64,000 nt of DNA. Source: Chitinophagaceae bacterium UBA1930 (GTDB lineage Bacteria > Bacteroidota > Bacteroidia > Chitinophagales > Chitinophagaceae). Shown here piece after piece: positions 15,640 through 24,940 of this stretch; positions within the stretch are counted from its first letter, which is position 1; the number at the start of each line of letters is the position of its first letter. The stretch is from contig DDFK01000002.1 of NCBI GenBank assembly GCA_002337145.1, positions 1,550,868 through 1,614,867 of the forward strand, read 5' to 3'. The notes under the pieces are model-generated. The model ran no database searches, was not told the origin of the DNA, and saw only the letters and a list, made by a program, of their open reading frames with translations. The translations under genes and the position numbers were made by a program.

Positions 15640-18600
15640 ATGACACCATTCTCTCATCTCCACGTACACACGCAATACTCCTTACTGGATGGTGCCGCCC
15701 CTATAGACAGCCTGTACCAGAAAGCCATGCGTGACAATATGCCTGCCCTGGCCATTACCGATCACGGCAATATGTTTGGGGCTTTCGAGTTTGTGGCACA
15801 TGCATGGAAAAAAACAAAGGTTGTAGGTACCGATGCCAATGGCAAAGAAATACATGAACCCATTGTAAAACCTGTGGTGGGCTGCGAGTTCTATGTGGTA
15901 AAGGACCGTCATGCAAAAACTTTTACCAAAGGCGAAAAAGACAACCGCTATCACCAGGTGCTGCTGGCCAAAAATGCAACAGGCTACCAGAACTTAGTAA
16001 AGCTTACTTCGTTAGGTTATATAGAAGGCATGTACAGCAAGTACCCCCGTATTGACAAGGAACTGATACTGCAATACCACGAAGGTTTGATTGCTACCAC
16101 TTGTTGTATTGGTGCTTATGTACCACAGGCCATTCTGCATGAAAGTGAAGAGGAAGCCGAAAAGGAATTCAAATGGTGGCTCGACCTGTTTGGCGAAGAC
16201 TATTACATAGAAATACAAAGGCACAATATACATGAGCAGATAAAGATCAATGAAGTGCTCATGAAATTTTCAAAGAAGCACAACGTGCCTGTAATTGCTA
16301 CCAATGACAGCCATTATACCGACAGGGACGACTACAATGCCCACGACATTTTACTTTGTGTGAACACCGGCGAAAAGCAGGCAACGCCCGGCTTTGACGA
16401 TATTGTGAATGATGATGCACAGGTAAAGAACAAACGTTTCAAATTTCCCAACGACCAGTTCTACTTCAAGACCACGCAGGAAATGAAAGACCTCTTTCAC
16501 GACATTCCTGAAAGTATCGACAACACCAACGCCATTGTAGACAAGGTAGAAGTACTGAACCTGAAGAAAGACATCCTGCTGCCCAATTTCCCCATTCCGC
16601 AAGAATTTCAAATTCACGTAAGCGACGAAGTGATTGGCAAGGACATCATCAAGCCAAACGTGAACAACCAATGGGAATACCTGAAACACTTAACATACGA
16701 AGGGGCCAAGAAACGTTATGGCGAAATTGAAAGCAGTACGCAGGAACGTATAGACTTTGAACTGTTCACCATCAAGACCATGGGCTTTGCAGGTTACTTC
16801 TTAATTGTGAGTGACTTTATCAGGGCCGGTCGGGATATGGGCGTATTCATTGGCCCGGGCCGTGGCTCGGCTGCAGGCTCCGTAGTGGCTTACTGTATCG
16901 GCATCACCAATATTGACCCCATTAAATACAACCTGCTTTTTGAAAGGTTCCTGAACCCGGACCGGAAAAGCATGCCCGATATTGATACGGACTTTGACGA
17001 TGAAGGCAGGCAGCGTGTAATTGATTATGTGGTGGACAAATACGGCAAGGCACAGGTAGCACAGATTGTGACCTTTGGTACCATGGCTGCAAAGAGCAGC
17101 ATCAAGGACGTGGCCCGTGTAATGGACCTGCCCCTGCCCGAAAGCAATGCCTTGGCCAAAATGGTTTCCGACAAGCCCGGAACCGAACTAGGCAAGATAC
17201 TTCATGCCCCGCTCACTATAAAAGAAGGCGAAAAAAGTCTTGAAGAAAAAGGCTATGCACCAGAAGATATAGACAATGCCAAACGCCTGCGTGAGATATA
17301 CCATGGCAATCCCGAAGACCTACGTTACAAAGTATTGCACGAAGCAGAACGTTTGGAAGGCAGTGTACGAAATACGGGCCTGCATGCTGCGGGCATCATC
17401 ATTGCCCCAACAGACTTGACAGACCTGTTGCCGGTATCCACTTCAAAGGACTCCAACCTATGGGTTACACAAATTGAAGGAAGCACTATTGAAGAAGCAG
17501 GTGTTATCAAAATGGACTTCTTGGGGTTAAAGACCTTGTCCATACAAAAAACCGCATTGGAACTTATTAAGCAGAACTATGGCAAGGAAATAGATTTGGA
17601 CCTGTTGCCATTGGATGATGAACTCACTTATCAATTATACCAACGGGGCGAAACAAATGGTACGTTCCAGTTTGAAAGTGTGGGCATGCAAAAATATTTA
17701 CGTGAACTGAAACCCGACCAGTTTGCCGACCTGATTGCCATGAATGCCTTGTACCGTCCCGGTCCCATTGCATACATACCCAACTTCATTGCACGTAAAC
17801 ATGGCCGTGAAGAAATTGTGTACGACATTCCTGAAATGGAAGAATACCTGGCTGAAACCTATGGTATCACCGTGTATCAGGAACAGGTAATGCTACTAAG
17901 CCAGAGTCTGGGTGGCTTTACCAAAGGCGATGCAGACGTATTGCGTAAAGCCATGGGTAAAAAACAAAAAGCCGTACTGGACAAAATGAAGACCAAATTC
18001 ATTGATGGTGCGGTTGCCAAAGGCCACCCGGCAGACAAGCTGGAAAAAGTGTGGACCGACTGGGAAGCCTTTGCCCAATACGCTTTCAACAAATCGCACT
18101 CCACCTGTTACGCTTTTGTGGCTTACCAAACAGCTTACTTAAAAGCACATTACCCCAGCGAATACATGAGTGCCGTACTCAACCATGCAGGCAGCATAGA
18201 AAAAATCACCTTCTTCATGGAAGAATGCAAACGCATGGGTATAAAAGTGCTTGGTCCCGATATCAATGAAAGCATCAAAGGCTTCTCCCCCAACAAAAAG
18301 AAAGAAATACGTTTTGGTATGGGCGGCCTGAAAGGTGTGGGTGAAAATGCCATTGAAAACATTATTGAAGAAAGGGATGCACATGGCGAATACAAAGATG
18401 TGTTCGATTTCATCACACGTATCAACCAAAAAGCCACCAATAAAAAATCGTTGGAATGCCTAGTGTATGGTGGGGCTTTTGACTGCTTCCCACAATTCCA
18501 CAGGGCACAATATTTCAATATTGCAGAAGGCGACAGGGTAACCGGTCTTGAAAAAATCATTGGCTATGCCCAAACCAAGAGCTCCGTGGCAGGCAGCAGC

Positions 18601-19362
18601 AACACTTTGTTTGGAGCCTTGAGCGATGCCATGGAAATTCCCATTCCCAAGATACCGCCCAGTGAGCCCTGGACCTTAACTGAAAAACTGGAACACGAAA
18701 AAGATGTTACGGGCATGTTCCTGAGTGGCCACCCGTTGGACCATTTCAGGTTTGAACTGAAACATTATGGCATCATGACCTTGGCCGATTTCAATGAAAT
18801 AAAAGAAAGTAGTACCCTCTCACAAGCCAATGTGGGCAAGAACCTACGTATTGCTGGCCTTGTTGTGGATGCCCAGCATAGAGTAACCAGAACAGGACGC
18901 AACTTCGGAATCCTTGCCATTGAGGACTATACAGGCAAAACCGAACTGGCCATGTTTGGCGATGACTACATCAAGTTTACCAATTACCTGCACAAAGGCA
19001 AGAACCTGCTTATCAACGGCTTCTTCAAACAGGGCTGGAAAAAGGAAGGCGAGCCAGACAGGTACGAATTCAAAATATCCAGCATCAACCTTTTAGAAAC
19101 AGCCAAACAGGCATTGACAAAAGATATCAATATCAACATGCATGTGGCTTCTTTATCAGGCGAGTTTGTTTCCTTTTTTGAAAAAAACGTCAGGAACAAC
19201 CCGGGCAATGCAGCCCTGCGTTTCAATGTAATGGAGCCCACCCAAAATTTAAAAGTTACTTTAAATACCGAAAAAGGGTTCATGATGAACGAAGAAATGG
19301 CCGATTTTCTTATTGACAATCCCGATGTGGAAGTAACAGTAGGCCTGCTTGATAGAACTTAA
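15640..19362 (+). CDS. dnaE: DNA polymerase III alpha subunit
   Basis: The replicative polymerase catalytic subunit, 1240 aa. The N-terminal PHP domain begins FSHLHVHTQYSLLDGA (metal-binding His residues) and continues through ITDHGNMFGAFEF. The polymerase active site includes GPGRGSAAGS and the aspartates of MPDIDTDFDDEGR, followed by TFGTMAAKSS. The tandem helix-hairpin-helix region contains GLKGVGENAI (about 900) and the C-terminal OB-fold starts near LRIAGLVVDAQ. Length and domain order are those of DnaE1; no exonuclease insert (PolC) is present. The start is set by ATG immediately after an 8-nt repeat tract. Confidence 0.96.
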   Translation: MTPFSHLHVHTQYSLLDGAAPIDSLYQKAMRDNMPALAITDHGNMFGAFEFVAHAWKKTKVVGTDANGKEIHEPIVKPVVGCEFYVVKDRHAKTFTKGEKDNRYHQVLLAKNATGYQNLVKLTSLGYIEGMYSKYPRIDKELILQYHEGLIATTCCIGAYVPQAILHESEEEAEKEFKWWLDLFGEDYYIEIQRHNIHEQIKINEVLMKFSKKHNVPVIATNDSHYTDRDDYNAHDILLCVNTGEKQATPGFDDIVNDDAQVKNKRFKFPNDQFYFKTTQEMKDLFHDIPESIDNTNAIVDKVEVLNLKKDILLPNFPIPQEFQIHVSDEVIGKDIIKPNVNNQWEYLKHLTYEGAKKRYGEIESSTQERIDFELFTIKTMGFAGYFLIVSDFIRAGRDMGVFIGPGRGSAAGSVVAYCIGITNIDPIKYNLLFERFLNPDRKSMPDIDTDFDDEGRQRVIDYVVDKYGKAQVAQIVTFGTMAAKSSIKDVARVMDLPLPESNALAKMVSDKPGTELGKILHAPLTIKEGEKSLEEKGYAPEDIDNAKRLREIYHGNPEDLRYKVLHEAERLEGSVRNTGLHAAGIIIAPTDLTDLLPVSTSKDSNLWVTQIEGSTIEEAGVIKMDFLGLKTLSIQKTALELIKQNYGKEIDLDLLPLDDELTYQLYQRGETNGTFQFESVGMQKYLRELKPDQFADLIAMNALYRPGPIAYIPNFIARKHGREEIVYDIPEMEEYLAETYGITVYQEQVMLLSQSLGGFTKGDADVLRKAMGKKQKAVLDKMKTKFIDGAVAKGHPADKLEKVWTDWEAFAQYAFNKSHSTCYAFVAYQTAYLKAHYPSEYMSAVLNHAGSIEKITFFMEECKRMGIKVLGPDINESIKGFSPNKKKEIRFGMGGLKGVGENAIENIIEERDAHGEYKDVFDFITRINQKATNKKSLECLVYGGAFDCFPQFHRAQYFNIAEGDRVTGLEKIIGYAQTKSSVAGSSNTLFGALSDAMEIPIPKIPPSEPWTLTEKLEHEKDVTGMFLSGHPLDHFRFELKHYGIMTLADFNEIKESSTLSQANVGKNLRIAGLVVDAQHRVTRTGRNFGILAIEDYTGKTELAMFGDDYIKFTNYLHKGKNLLINGFFKQGWKKEGEPDRYEFKISSINLLETAKQALTKDININMHVASLSGEFVSFFEKNVRNNPGNAALRFNVMEPTQNLKVTLNTEKGFMMNEEMADFLIDNPDVEVTVGLLDRT

Positions 19363-19429
19363 TGAATGCAAGCAGGTTGGCTCATTTTAAAAAAGGCGAA
19401 CCACTCTGCTTGCATATTTTATTACTGAT

Positions 19430-19516
19430 GCGTGTCCCGCCTGTGCGGGCCGGGCTATACGCTACTGCTCCTCGCCAATTCATTGGCTCCGGGGCATCCG
19501 CTCCTATCCCTCACGC
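19430..19516. repeat. REP-like palindromic intergenic element
   Basis: An 87-base GC-rich block in AT-richer DNA, closed by GCGTG and CACGC. It contains the hairpins CCCGC-CTGT-GCGGG and GCCAAT-TC-ATTGGC and the paired phrases GGGCTATACGCT and CCGCTCCTATCCC. This layout is familiar from short palindromic repeats found between genes in many Bacteroidota genomes. Confidence 0.6.
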
Positions 19517-19579
19517 AACCCGTTACATAAAATATACCTCGCAAACAAAAACTCCAGTAGGTTGTTTCTGCTACAATGC

Positions 19580-19587
19580 TATATTTG
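19580..19587 (+). promoter_or_regulatory. Probable -7 box before the 127-aa lipoprotein gene
   Basis: TATATTTG fits TAnnTTTG and lies 26 bases before the ATG. A TTG at 19562-19564 could serve as the -33 element, though the spacing is short. Confidence 0.4.
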
Positions 19588-19613
19588 AAACATCACTTCA
19601 ATAAAAAACAACA

Positions 19614-19997
19614 ATGAAAAAAATAAGGGTCTTCTTTGTAATACTGATTGTTACGGCTTTTTGTGGTTGCAGCGGTTCCGATACATACCGGGGACTATGG
19701 AAAGCAACCGACCTAAATGGCGAAAGACTCGAGATACTGTTTGATGCCAAAAGCTTTTCAACAAAAGACAGCACAGGAACCAAAAAGAATTTTGAATACA
19801 CACAAAATTCAGTGTCAATTGAGAACTCAGTTAGGACCTATGGAATCAAACTACGCGATGGCAGGACATATATTATCCATTTTCCTTTAGCAGGCGACCA
19901 AAGCAAAGGCATTATTAAGGATGACAATGACAGGCCCATTTATGCCATTGCACGGGATCAATACATTACCTACCAAGATATGTATAAACTTAAATAG
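19614..19997 (+). CDS. Small lipoprotein of unknown function, 127 aa
   Basis: MKKIRVFFVILIVTAFCGC is a textbook lipoprotein signal with a Cys at residue 19. The mature part is a short beta-rich domain (YRGLWKATDLNGERLEILFDAKSF ... RTYIIHFPLAGDQSKGIIKDD) reminiscent of small periplasmic lipid- or ligand-sensing domains. No family was recognised. It is a single gene with a promoter-like TATATTTG upstream. Confidence 0.7.
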   Translation: MKKIRVFFVILIVTAFCGCSGSDTYRGLWKATDLNGERLEILFDAKSFSTKDSTGTKKNFEYTQNSVSIENSVRTYGIKLRDGRTYIIHFPLAGDQSKGIIKDDNDRPIYAIARDQYITYQDMYKLK

Positions 19998-20132
19998 GTT
20001 ACAGCAATGGATATTATAGCTTATACATAATAAGCTATTGTATTGTTCAATGTAATACAACCTTAGGTTCTCTTGTATCCTTTTCTATACAAGTAACTGT
20101 ATGCACTGCTAGTTAAGTTTAGGTTACAGTAT

Positions 20133-20140
20133 TATATTTG
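20133..20140 (+). promoter_or_regulatory. Probable -7 box for the serine hydrolase gene
   Basis: TATATTTG, 29 bases upstream of the ATG at 20170, matches the Bacteroidota -7 consensus; no clear -33 element was found. Confidence 0.4.
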
Positions 20141-20169
20141 CCGCTTTCAATTTTAAACTGCCCCTTTTA

Positions 20170-21309
20170 ATGAAGTACTGGCTGATTGTTGTTTCTTTTA
20201 TATCCCTTTTTGGATGCAAGCAAAAAACGCCCAAACCCAATAGTGTCACGCTTTTAAAAGGCGACTTTACCTACCGCACTTTATCGACACAGGAAAAACA
20301 GGCATACACAGCAAAGGCACAGGAATTTTATGACCGGGTACTAAAACGTAACCGCTTCAATGGCAGTATTCTCGTTGCAAAAAATGGGGAAATTGTTTTT
20401 GAAGCCTATGAAGGCTATACCAACTTTGCCACAAAAGATACCATTACCCCAACTACTGCCTTTCATTTGGCATCCATTTCCAAAACATTTACGGGCATGG
20501 CCGTACTTAGGCTAATGGAACAGAACAAGCTCGCATTGGACGATAGCCTGCAACAATACTTTCCGCAGTTCCCTTATCACCAGATTACCATCCAGCAACT
20601 GCTTACCCACCGTAGCGGCCTGCCCAACTATGTGTATTTTATGGATACTGCATGGAACAAGAACATAAAAGCCACCAACAACGACATGCTCCAATTCATG
20701 ATAACCAAGCAGCCTGCTTTGGAAGCATTGCCCAATACACGTTTTCACTACTGCAATACCAATTATGCCCTACTTGCCTTAATTGTGGAGAAGGTTACCA
20801 AACAGTCTTTTCCGCAATACCTGAAGGATAGTTTGTTTTTGCCGCTGGGCATGAACAACAGTTTTGTGTTCAGCATAAAAGATACGGCCAACTATGTACC
20901 GTCGTGCCTCAGCAGCAACACCGTCTGCAAACTGGAAAGTATAGACTGTATTTATGGTGACAAGAATGTGTACAGCACCCCAAGAGACATGCTGCTTTGG
21001 GACAAAGCCATGTATAGCGGAGCTTTTGTAAGCAAGCCAACGCTACAAAAGGCATTCACACCCTATAGCAACGAAAAAAAATCCTTTCACAACTATGGTT
21101 TGGGCTGGCGTCTTTTTATAGACAACAATGAAAAAATTGTGTACCACAATGGTTGGTGGCATGGCAACAATACCGTATTTACAAGGTTGATCAATGATAC
21201 AGCCACCATTATTGCAATTGGTAACCGGTACAACCGTGCAGTATATCTATCAAGACAATTAGGTGCAATCTTTAACGATAAAAACAAGGACCAGAAGCTG
21301 GAAGAGTAA
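20170..21309 (+). CDS. Class C beta-lactamase-fold serine hydrolase lipoprotein
   Basis: A 379-residue penicillin-binding/esterase-fold hydrolase. The lipoprotein signal ends SLFGC at residue 16. The catalytic SxxK motif is SISKTF (about 97-102), the YxN element is YCNTNYALL (about 195), and the third motif region is HNGWWHGNN (about 320) instead of KTG, as in family VIII esterases and DD-peptidases. The substrate could be peptidoglycan peptides, D-amino peptides or esters. Resistance activity cannot be assumed. Monocistronic. Confidence 0.83.
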   Translation: MKYWLIVVSFISLFGCKQKTPKPNSVTLLKGDFTYRTLSTQEKQAYTAKAQEFYDRVLKRNRFNGSILVAKNGEIVFEAYEGYTNFATKDTITPTTAFHLASISKTFTGMAVLRLMEQNKLALDDSLQQYFPQFPYHQITIQQLLTHRSGLPNYVYFMDTAWNKNIKATNNDMLQFMITKQPALEALPNTRFHYCNTNYALLALIVEKVTKQSFPQYLKDSLFLPLGMNNSFVFSIKDTANYVPSCLSSNTVCKLESIDCIYGDKNVYSTPRDMLLWDKAMYSGAFVSKPTLQKAFTPYSNEKKSFHNYGLGWRLFIDNNEKIVYHNGWWHGNNTVFTRLINDTATIIAIGNRYNRAVYLSRQLGAIFNDKNKDQKLEE

Positions 21310-21323
21310 ATACCTTACTCCGT

Positions 21324-22601
21324 TTAAGCATTGTTTTTTCTTGGCGTGAACAGGCCTTTAAAAATCAGACGCAGGTTTTGGTCATGCGTAAAATAATTGT
21401 ATATCCAGTTGATAAAAACCTGCACCCGGTTCTTTACACCCACCAGCAAAAACAGGTGCAGCCCCATCCAAATTAACCAAGCCAGCAAGCCTTTGAAATG
21501 CAGTTTGGGTTTAGGCATGTCAACTACGGCAAGGTTCCTTCCAACCGTTGCCATACTGCCCTTGTCATCGTATTCAAACTCCAACAGGTTATGCGAGTTG
21601 CCGTTCAGCATCCGTATAAAATTCAAGCCCAGGTTCTTTGCCTGGTTAATGGCCACATTGGCCACTTGCGGATGGCTGTTGGGGTACCTGGGTGTTTCCA
21701 TATAAGCCACATCACCCAAGGCATATATATTGGATATGCCTTCCATCCTGCTTACCCTGTCTACTTTTATCCTGTTGCCCCTTGCAATCAAACCCCCATC
21801 AATTCCTGTGGGAACATTGCCTTTAATTCCTGCTGCCCAAATAACTGTATTTGCTTTTATGGTAGTACCATTCTTTAATGAAACTGTTTCGCCATCATAG
21901 GCTTCTACAACGGTATCGGTAAATACTTCCACACCCAGCTTCTCCAAATAGCCCCTCGATTCCTTGCTGCTCTTCTCGCTCATGGTACCCAATGTTTTGT
22001 GCGATCCTTCCAGTAGGTAAATCTTCATGGCATTAAAGTCAAGTTCCGGGTAATCCTTGGGCAATACATATTTTTTCATTTCGGCCACAGCCCCGCTTAC
22101 CTCAACGCCTGTTGGTCCGCCACCCACCACTACCACGCTCAGTTTTTGTTGCAGGTCGTTATTATCTGTTGCCATCAGGGCATCTTCAAAATTCTGCAAT
22201 AGCCTATGCCGTAGCTGCAATGCCTCTACTGTACTCTTCATAGGAAAGGCATTTGCCTGTAAACGTTGGTTTCCAAAAAAATTGGTGTCGGCACCCGTGG
22301 CTAGTACCAAATGGTCGTAGCCAAACTCGCCAATATCTGTTACGATCTTATTTTCCGCTGCAATAATTTCCTTTACCTCGGCCAGCCTTACCCGTACATT
22401 CCTGCTTTTCTGAAAAATCTTGCGTAACGGAAAAGAGATATTGCTTGCATCCAGCCCCGCCGTGGCCACCTGGTAAAACAATGGTTGAAACTGGTGATAA
22501 TTGTTCCTGTCAATCAGGGTCACTTCAAACCCTGCTTTATTGTTCAGCATCCTTGCCAGCTTTAGCCCGGCAAAACCACCACCTATAATTACGATTTTCA
22601 T
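21324..22601 (-). CDS. ndh: Type II NADH:quinone oxidoreductase
   Basis: A 425-residue single-subunit, non-proton-pumping NADH dehydrogenase that passes electrons to menaquinone at the inner face of the membrane. The FAD-binding Rossmann motif is IVIIGGGFAGLKLARML at the N-terminus, and the NAD-binding motif is VVVGGGPTGVEVSGAVAEM near 165. The second FAD contact is IYALGDVAYM near 290. The C-terminal hydrophobic/amphipathic segment (LLAWLIWMGLHLFLLVGVKN) is the membrane anchor usual for NDH-2. Its pairing with mqnA in the window fits menaquinone respiration. Confidence 0.85.
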   Translation of the reverse strand: MKIVIIGGGFAGLKLARMLNNKAGFEVTLIDRNNYHQFQPLFYQVATAGLDASNISFPLRKIFQKSRNVRVRLAEVKEIIAAENKIVTDIGEFGYDHLVLATGADTNFFGNQRLQANAFPMKSTVEALQLRHRLLQNFEDALMATDNNDLQQKLSVVVVGGGPTGVEVSGAVAEMKKYVLPKDYPELDFNAMKIYLLEGSHKTLGTMSEKSSKESRGYLEKLGVEVFTDTVVEAYDGETVSLKNGTTIKANTVIWAAGIKGNVPTGIDGGLIARGNRIKVDRVSRMEGISNIYALGDVAYMETPRYPNSHPQVANVAINQAKNLGLNFIRMLNGNSHNLLEFEYDDKGSMATVGRNLAVVDMPKPKLHFKGLLAWLIWMGLHLFLLVGVKNRVQVFINWIYNYFTHDQNLRLIFKGLFTPRKNNA

Positions 22602-22826
22602 GGTTCTTGCTTTTTGTGTGACAAAGATAAATTTAATTTTCAGAAATTATTGAAAGTTTTAGAAAATTTATTTCGGGTAAGGGAATTTTGCAATTGCTAC
22701 TACAAACTTGCTGCCATAGGTTTATATGGACTAATCACTAGGAAATAGCTTGCTTGAAAGCACAATATGCAGTAAGCTTTCTACATTTTTTGGCAAGCAA
22801 TGCTGGCAATTTCAATACATGCTTTT

Positions 22827-23858
22827 TTACGATGCAATAGTCTGGCGGAATTCACGCAGCAAACGCAACTGGTTCCTGGTACGTACCAGATTGTGCGATT
22901 CATAGCTGGCTTTGTAATATCGGTTGTTCATTAGGTAATCGGTCATAAAACGCAATGCCTGCATATATATCATGGCTTCGCCAGCAAAATAGAACTGTGT
23001 TTTTTCAATATTGGTAAGCTCGTCTTTCATGCAATTGAAATAGCCTTCTTTAATGGCCTGTAAAAATTCTTTGCGTACCTGTATCTTATTGGGGTCTTTC
23101 TCATCTTCGCTAACTGGGCAAGTGTAGGCACGTATCATATCGCCCACATCACTTAAAAAATAACCGGGCATCACGGTATCCAGATCAATTACGCAAATGG
23201 CTTTTTCCTGCTTATTAAAAAGCACATTGCTGATTTTTGTATCGTGATGCGTTACCCTGGTTTTCAGTTGTTGCAACTGCACCAATTGCCCATAATGCTT
23301 AACAGTGTTCACTTCGTTCTGAATTTCCTTAATCTCTGCCATGCATTTGGCCCTACGCTGTGCATCGGCATGCTTCAATGCTTCCTGAAACTGTTGATAA
23401 CGGACAACCAGGTTATGAAAATCGGGAATTGTGGGGTGCAGCTGTCTGGTATCAAAACCGCTTAACACTGCGGTAAACTGGCCAAACTGGTTGGCTGCTT
23501 CAAAAGCCTGTTCGGGTGTGTGCACAACATTCAGGGTATGTGTGGCAGGTATATAATCAAACGCACGGTAAAAATCGTTGCCTATATTATACAGGCTGTG
23601 GCCATCCACACCTGTTAGTGGTGCAGTAAACAAATAGCCCGGTGCATGTTGCTTCAAGTAGCGGTTTATTTTTTGCAGGTTGGCATCAATGTATTCTGGT
23701 TGCCTAAAAACATGGTTGTTTATTTGTTGAACAATGTAGGCCTTGTTGCCTGTACTCACTTTCCATGTATGGTTTATAAGGCCCGTGGCTATCGGTTCAA
23801 TGGACATTGCATCCCAACCATAAAAATTTGCTATGTCTTGTTGTATCTCTGCTTGCAT
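22827..23858 (-). CDS. NahK-like / aminoglycoside phosphotransferase-fold sugar kinase
   Basis: A 343-residue APH-fold kinase. The catalytic loop is HHDTKISNVLF and the metal-binding motif is VIDLDTVMPGYFLSDVGDMIR. These, together with the N-terminal TGLINHTWKV, resemble N-acetylhexosamine 1-kinase and related Bacteroidota proteins. It probably phosphorylates an amino sugar or hexosamine at C1 for salvage; the exact substrate is inferred. ATG 23858 (MQAEIQQDI) is preferred over the frame start 21 bases upstream. Confidence 0.78.
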   Translation of the reverse strand: MQAEIQQDIANFYGWDAMSIEPIATGLINHTWKVSTGNKAYIVQQINNHVFRQPEYIDANLQKINRYLKQHAPGYLFTAPLTGVDGHSLYNIGNDFYRAFDYIPATHTLNVVHTPEQAFEAANQFGQFTAVLSGFDTRQLHPTIPDFHNLVVRYQQFQEALKHADAQRRAKCMAEIKEIQNEVNTVKHYGQLVQLQQLKTRVTHHDTKISNVLFNKQEKAICVIDLDTVMPGYFLSDVGDMIRAYTCPVSEDEKDPNKIQVRKEFLQAIKEGYFNCMKDELTNIEKTQFYFAGEAMIYMQALRFMTDYLMNNRYYKASYESHNLVRTRNQLRLLREFRQTIAS

Positions 23859-23897
23859 AAATTTAACCGGAATTGGCAACTACGTGTCTCCTATTGC

Positions 23898-23905
23898 TAT
23901 ATTTG
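23898..23905 (+). promoter_or_regulatory. Probable promoter for the GT2 gene (-33/-7)
   Basis: TATATTTG is preceded by TTG at 23873-23875 with a 22-base spacer, a good match to the Bacteroidota TTG-N(19-23)-TAnnTTTG pattern. It gives a leader of about 100 bases to the glycosyltransferase ATG. Confidence 0.5.
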
Positions 23906-24007
23906 TCCGACACCATTTCAGTAAGCACTTTTTATACAAATGCATTTGCTGAAATAGAACCGAAAGTAACATAACCAGGTTATTGCCCATCATAAATATA
24001 TCCGAAA

Positions 24008-24928
24008 ATGCACACCCATTATAAAGCTACTGTTGCCATTTGCACATTTAACCGTGCCAAGCTGCTGGAGCTTTGTATTGCAAGTATTGCCAAGCTTGAT
24101 TTCCCGTTCAACGAATTTGAAGTAGTGATTGTTGACAACAACAGCACCGACAATACAGCCGAGCTGTGTAAAAGAATCGGTTCGCTTTATCCCCAGCTTA
24201 ATTGCCGTTATGTGCTGGAAACCCAACAGGGTGTTGGTTTTACCCGTACCCGTTGTGCAACAGAAGCCCAGGGGCAGGTTATTGCCTATATAGATGATGA
24301 CTGCCTGGCAGATGAAAACTGGCTCAAACGGATTGTGGCTTTTTATGATGCAACCCCACAGGCCATGTCAAGCGGTGGCCGCATTGTGCCCAAGTTCCTG
24401 GTGCCGGTGGCCGATTGGTTTGGCAAGTATTTCTGGGGGCTGATCGGCAATTATGACCAGGGCCCAAAAATATTCAGGATGCAGGGTGTACGCTACCCTT
24501 CGGGTGCTAACATGCATTTCAGGAAAACCGCTTTTGAAAAATATGGTTATTTTGATGGCAGTTTGGGCCGCAGCGGTAAAAGCCTGATGGCTGGCGAGGA
24601 AAAAGCCATGTACCTGAAACTTATCAAAGCCAACGAACAAGTGTTCTACCTGCCCGATGTGGTTGTTTATCACCATGTGGAAGGCAATAAGTTTGACAAG
24701 CAATATGTAAGACGCCACAGCATGGGTATTGGCGGCAGCGAACGCATCATGAACAAAGGTTCCTTATTAAAGCTGTCGCTAAAATTTCTTGAATATGTAG
24801 CCAAACTGGGCTATGCCATGGCCTATGGCATGCTTTACCTGTTTCAGGGCAAACCATCCAAAATGGTGATGCTGGTAAAATTCAGGTGGTGGGTAATAGA
24901 AGGTTTTTTCTCACCACAAAAAGCTTGA
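24008..24928 (+). CDS. Family 2 glycosyltransferase
   Basis: A 306-residue GT-A-fold enzyme that adds a sugar from a nucleotide-sugar donor to a glycan or lipid acceptor. Nucleotide-binding strands are VAICTFNRAKLLELCI and VVIVDNNSTDNTAEL (about 35-50). The metal-binding DxD is in IAYIDDDCLADENWL (about 98), and the later acidic catalytic motif is AGEEKAMYLKL (about 200). It is cytosolic with a possible membrane-associated helix near the C-terminus (GYAMAYGMLYLF). The acceptor is unknown; no polysaccharide cluster surrounds it. Confidence 0.86.
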   Translation: MHTHYKATVAICTFNRAKLLELCIASIAKLDFPFNEFEVVIVDNNSTDNTAELCKRIGSLYPQLNCRYVLETQQGVGFTRTRCATEAQGQVIAYIDDDCLADENWLKRIVAFYDATPQAMSSGGRIVPKFLVPVADWFGKYFWGLIGNYDQGPKIFRMQGVRYPSGANMHFRKTAFEKYGYFDGSLGRSGKSLMAGEEKAMYLKLIKANEQVFYLPDVVVYHHVEGNKFDKQYVRRHSMGIGGSERIMNKGSLLKLSLKFLEYVAKLGYAMAYGMLYLFQGKPSKMVMLVKFRWWVIEGFFSPQKA

Positions 24929-24940
24929 GTTATTCAGCAG

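Noticed and set aside
19362..19604. 80-aa frame after dnaE
   Set aside because: It spans the GC-rich palindromic repeat and overlaps the dnaE stop; the translation has no domain features.
20170..21309. Beta-lactamase resistance gene
   Set aside because: The SxxK fold is present, but the third motif is HNGWWHG rather than KTG and the protein is a lipoprotein; a general serine hydrolase or peptidase is more likely.
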